Shown: one piece after another, positions 61,930-64,000 of the stretch
Numbering within the stretch: the first letter of the stretch is position 1
How the letters are laid out: the number at the start of each line of letters is the position of its first letter
Position numbers and translations under genes: made by a program
The notes under the pieces: model-generated
The model's input: the letters and a program-made list of their open reading frames with translations, nothing else
Databases searched by the model: none
What the model was told of the DNA's origin: nothing
Assembly (NCBI GenBank): GCA_900095095.1
Contig: FMBT01000289.1
Span: 1,116,001-1,180,000 of the forward strand
Length of the DNA: 64,000 nucleotides
Direction of reading: 5' to 3'
Source of the DNA: Fragilariopsis cylindrus CCMP1102
Taxonomy: Eukaryota; Bacillariophyta; Bacillariophyceae; Bacillariales; Bacillariaceae

Positions 61930-64000
61930 GTTAAATCAAAACTTGGATTTTATCTTTTATCATTAGTTTTGGAGATAATTTTGATCTGATGTATGTTAGT
62001 TAGGCCATACTTGTTTTCAAATTTTGCTCTGATGTGTTGTACAAAGAGAAGTAAGCGTTTCGGTGCCATAGAGAAGAATTTAAACAGTGTAGCTTTGCAA
62101 TTGCATTTATTATTGATCCAAAAGTAAACGAACTTGCAACAGCTTTCCTGTTATGGTGCCGTTGAATGGCACCACTTTTTGGGCTCCATATTCTCTCTCA
62201 AAAATGGGACTTAAAAGTTCTATTGAGACACACTACAACTTCTTTCAAAAGCACGTGCTTTCTCACTAAGTGAAGGTAAGCGAAGAAGGTTGCTTTGTAT
62301 GGGCCGCACCTACAGCGTTATAAGCCTGTACGTCCCTGATTATGGAAGAGCACTGTGGGAATATTCGCGGTTATCGCGAGGTATGGTACAAAACGGTTAG
62401 CTGCCCAATTAATATTTAGTCCAGGATGTAAAAATATGTAGGGGTGTATATGTTCCATCGTAACTTGACTCATGGCGGAGATGGGAATACACCACTTGCT
62501 TGACGAGAAGGACATTGGTTGGAGCTTGTATGGCGTTGAACCTCAATGTATTTTGTCCTTACCTTCGACTCCTTTCCCATCTCCAAAGATCTTCATTTTT
62601 TTTACAGATACCACCAAATTCCTTATAACAGGAAAGCTGTTAAGGACGATTATTTACATGCATTGAAGCTTCAACAAGCAGCTTCAAAATACCAGAACAG
62701 TGGTCCACATTATGAAAATGAAACTAAGTGACAGATGGTGCAATTCTTCCCTACATTGGCAAGTGTGTGTCCAACTTCTTCGAATTTTGTTTGGTGGTTG
62801 TTGATGCTGATCCTCAAATGATGCAAGTACAAGTACACAAGCACCTTACAAGGGCATTGTCTTTGAGATAACTCTTGACTGACATGTGTGAAATTCTAGG
62901 AGTTCTAGCTGCACAGGAAGCACAAAAATCCACCCCACCACCTGCTGCCTAGCCACACAAATCTCCTAAATTTGTATATCTATGTAGGATATGTGGTGTA
63001 GGAGATTTGGCTGCCTCCCATAGAGCTTGCTTCAAATCCTAGAACAATAGATACTTCCCTTTGTTTCTTACGTTGAAGGTGCACCAAGTAGGTATGGGAA
63101 CAGACACACTCAGTATCAGGGAACTAGCAGCAGCTGTATGTTATTGATGGAGTAGGTGTGGGTTGGGTATGGGTGTGCTGAAAGTGAGTGTAGAACTTCA
63201 GGAATTCTTACAGTAAAACAACCAGTACAATTCATACCTACAGTTGTGCTTGTAGAGCAATCTGCTGTCAATCAATCATCTTGCCATAAGGAAAAATTGA
63301 ATGTGGCGGGCTGTAGTAATAATATGTGTAACAAATTGTGACGAGTACTGTGGTGATTGTTGTGGGGTGCTGGTTTGCCAGAACTAAATTGCTCTTAGAT
63401 CATAGTCAAATCCTTAAATAATTTGCCTTTAAAACAACTTACAATGGTTCTTGTGGGGTGTTATCAATAATGATTATTGTTAGCAAATTAACAAGTATAT
63501 AGGTGAATAAGGTGTTCAATAGCGGCATTATTACCTCTAATCAATTACTTCTGGACCTTTTTGTAGGGATGGACCAAAGATAGCTCTCTGGTCCAATTAG
63601 TCAGTGGTAGAACTCACCACAGAATTAGACTATGTTTACCATTTCAACAGCTGAAATGACACGTGTTGGAAATTATTCACATTTTGGAATTCTTCAATTG
63701 CTGCTTTACTTTCCTCCTTTGTTCTTTTCCACAAAGCAATGTGAAGTTCATAAAATTTAGGAATCGAATCATCAAAAGGATCACAAAGATTCATCAAAGA
63801 ATGTATCACAGAATTTTGGAGGTGAAAGTTGAAAAGAAGGAAGAGTTGAAGCCTCATTCGATTCCAATTACCAACATTGTTGTAGAAAAAGAAAACTAAC
63901 AAACTAAACATTATACTACTGCAGATAATATGAAATAATAAAAATGATCAGGATTCATATGATGATGTTGATAAAGAACAGAAAAGTAAAATAGAAAGAC
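61930..64000. other. Gene-poor tail, 2.07 kb
   Basis: No intact gene is supported. Patches between about 62290 and 63110 read as decayed protein-coding DNA in changing frames, for example YHQIPYNRKAVKDDYLHAL near 62610 and VYLCRICGVGDLAASHRACF near 62975. The second has a Cys/His pattern like the zinc knuckle end of some transposases. The family cannot be named, and several breaks are present. The minus-strand frame at 63636-63911 has no recognisable product. Confidence 0.35.

Noticed and set aside
1-64000. CRISPR arrays, operons, bacterial promoters, rRNA genes
   Set aside because: No regularly spaced direct repeats, no polycistronic gene runs and no rRNA segments were found; the introns and gene types are eukaryotic.

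Overview
This window looks like nuclear DNA of a photosynthetic stramenopile, most probably a diatom. The genes are eukaryotic and mostly intron-poor, with short GT-AG introns of about 115 to 335 bases. They lie on both strands without operons. Four proteins begin with a signal peptide followed by a Phe-containing ASAF-like site and a Ser/Thr-rich stretch, which is the bipartite leader used to enter plastids derived from a red alga. A decayed Ty1/copia fragment resembles the copia elements (CoDi) known from diatoms. All three standard stop codons are used.

Layout, 1-20 kb: the end of a Cdc48/SPATA5-type AAA ATPase, mitochondrial IF-3, a small zinc-ribbon protein, a two-exon plastid-type protein with a lipocalin-like EXECUTER/FBXO31-like domain, a DOT1-type histone methyltransferase, cytosolic HSP90, an isoprenylcysteine carboxyl methyltransferase, COP9 signalosome subunit 7, a 360-bp Stowaway-like MITE, and the ribosome-assembly factor Noc1/Mak21/CEBPZ.

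Layout, 20-36 kb: a GC-rich bifunctional CoA-transferase/GNAT gene of bacterial type, a GT92 glycosyltransferase pseudogene, an importin-alpha-like armadillo protein with a Cys-rich tail, a plastid-targeted protein of unknown function, a large fusion of a TPT/nucleotide-sugar-type transporter to a pyruvyltransferase-like and a GT32-like domain, and a GC-rich membrane-anchored methyltransferase.

Layout, 36-64 kb: two hypothetical proteins, a thylakoid PsbP-domain protein, the SSU-processome factor Cms1, a plastid-type MFS transporter, a long disordered repeat protein, a helicase-associated-domain (HA) protein with Cys/His zinc motifs, a fossil copia fragment in gene-poor DNA, AP-4 beta adaptin, an SGNH/GDSL hydrolase, proteasome subunit beta-1, tRNA-Ile(AAU), and a gene-poor tail with decayed coding-like DNA.

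Most genes are unrelated housekeeping functions placed side by side. There is no cluster that acts as one pathway. The most unusual items are the transporter-pyruvyltransferase-GT fusion, the MITE, the GC-rich CoA-transferase/GNAT gene, the low-complexity insert near the active site of proteasome beta-1, the importin-alpha-like protein with a Cys-rich tail, and the DOT1 protein with many Cys/His clusters. All assignments come from reading the sequence; no database search was run.
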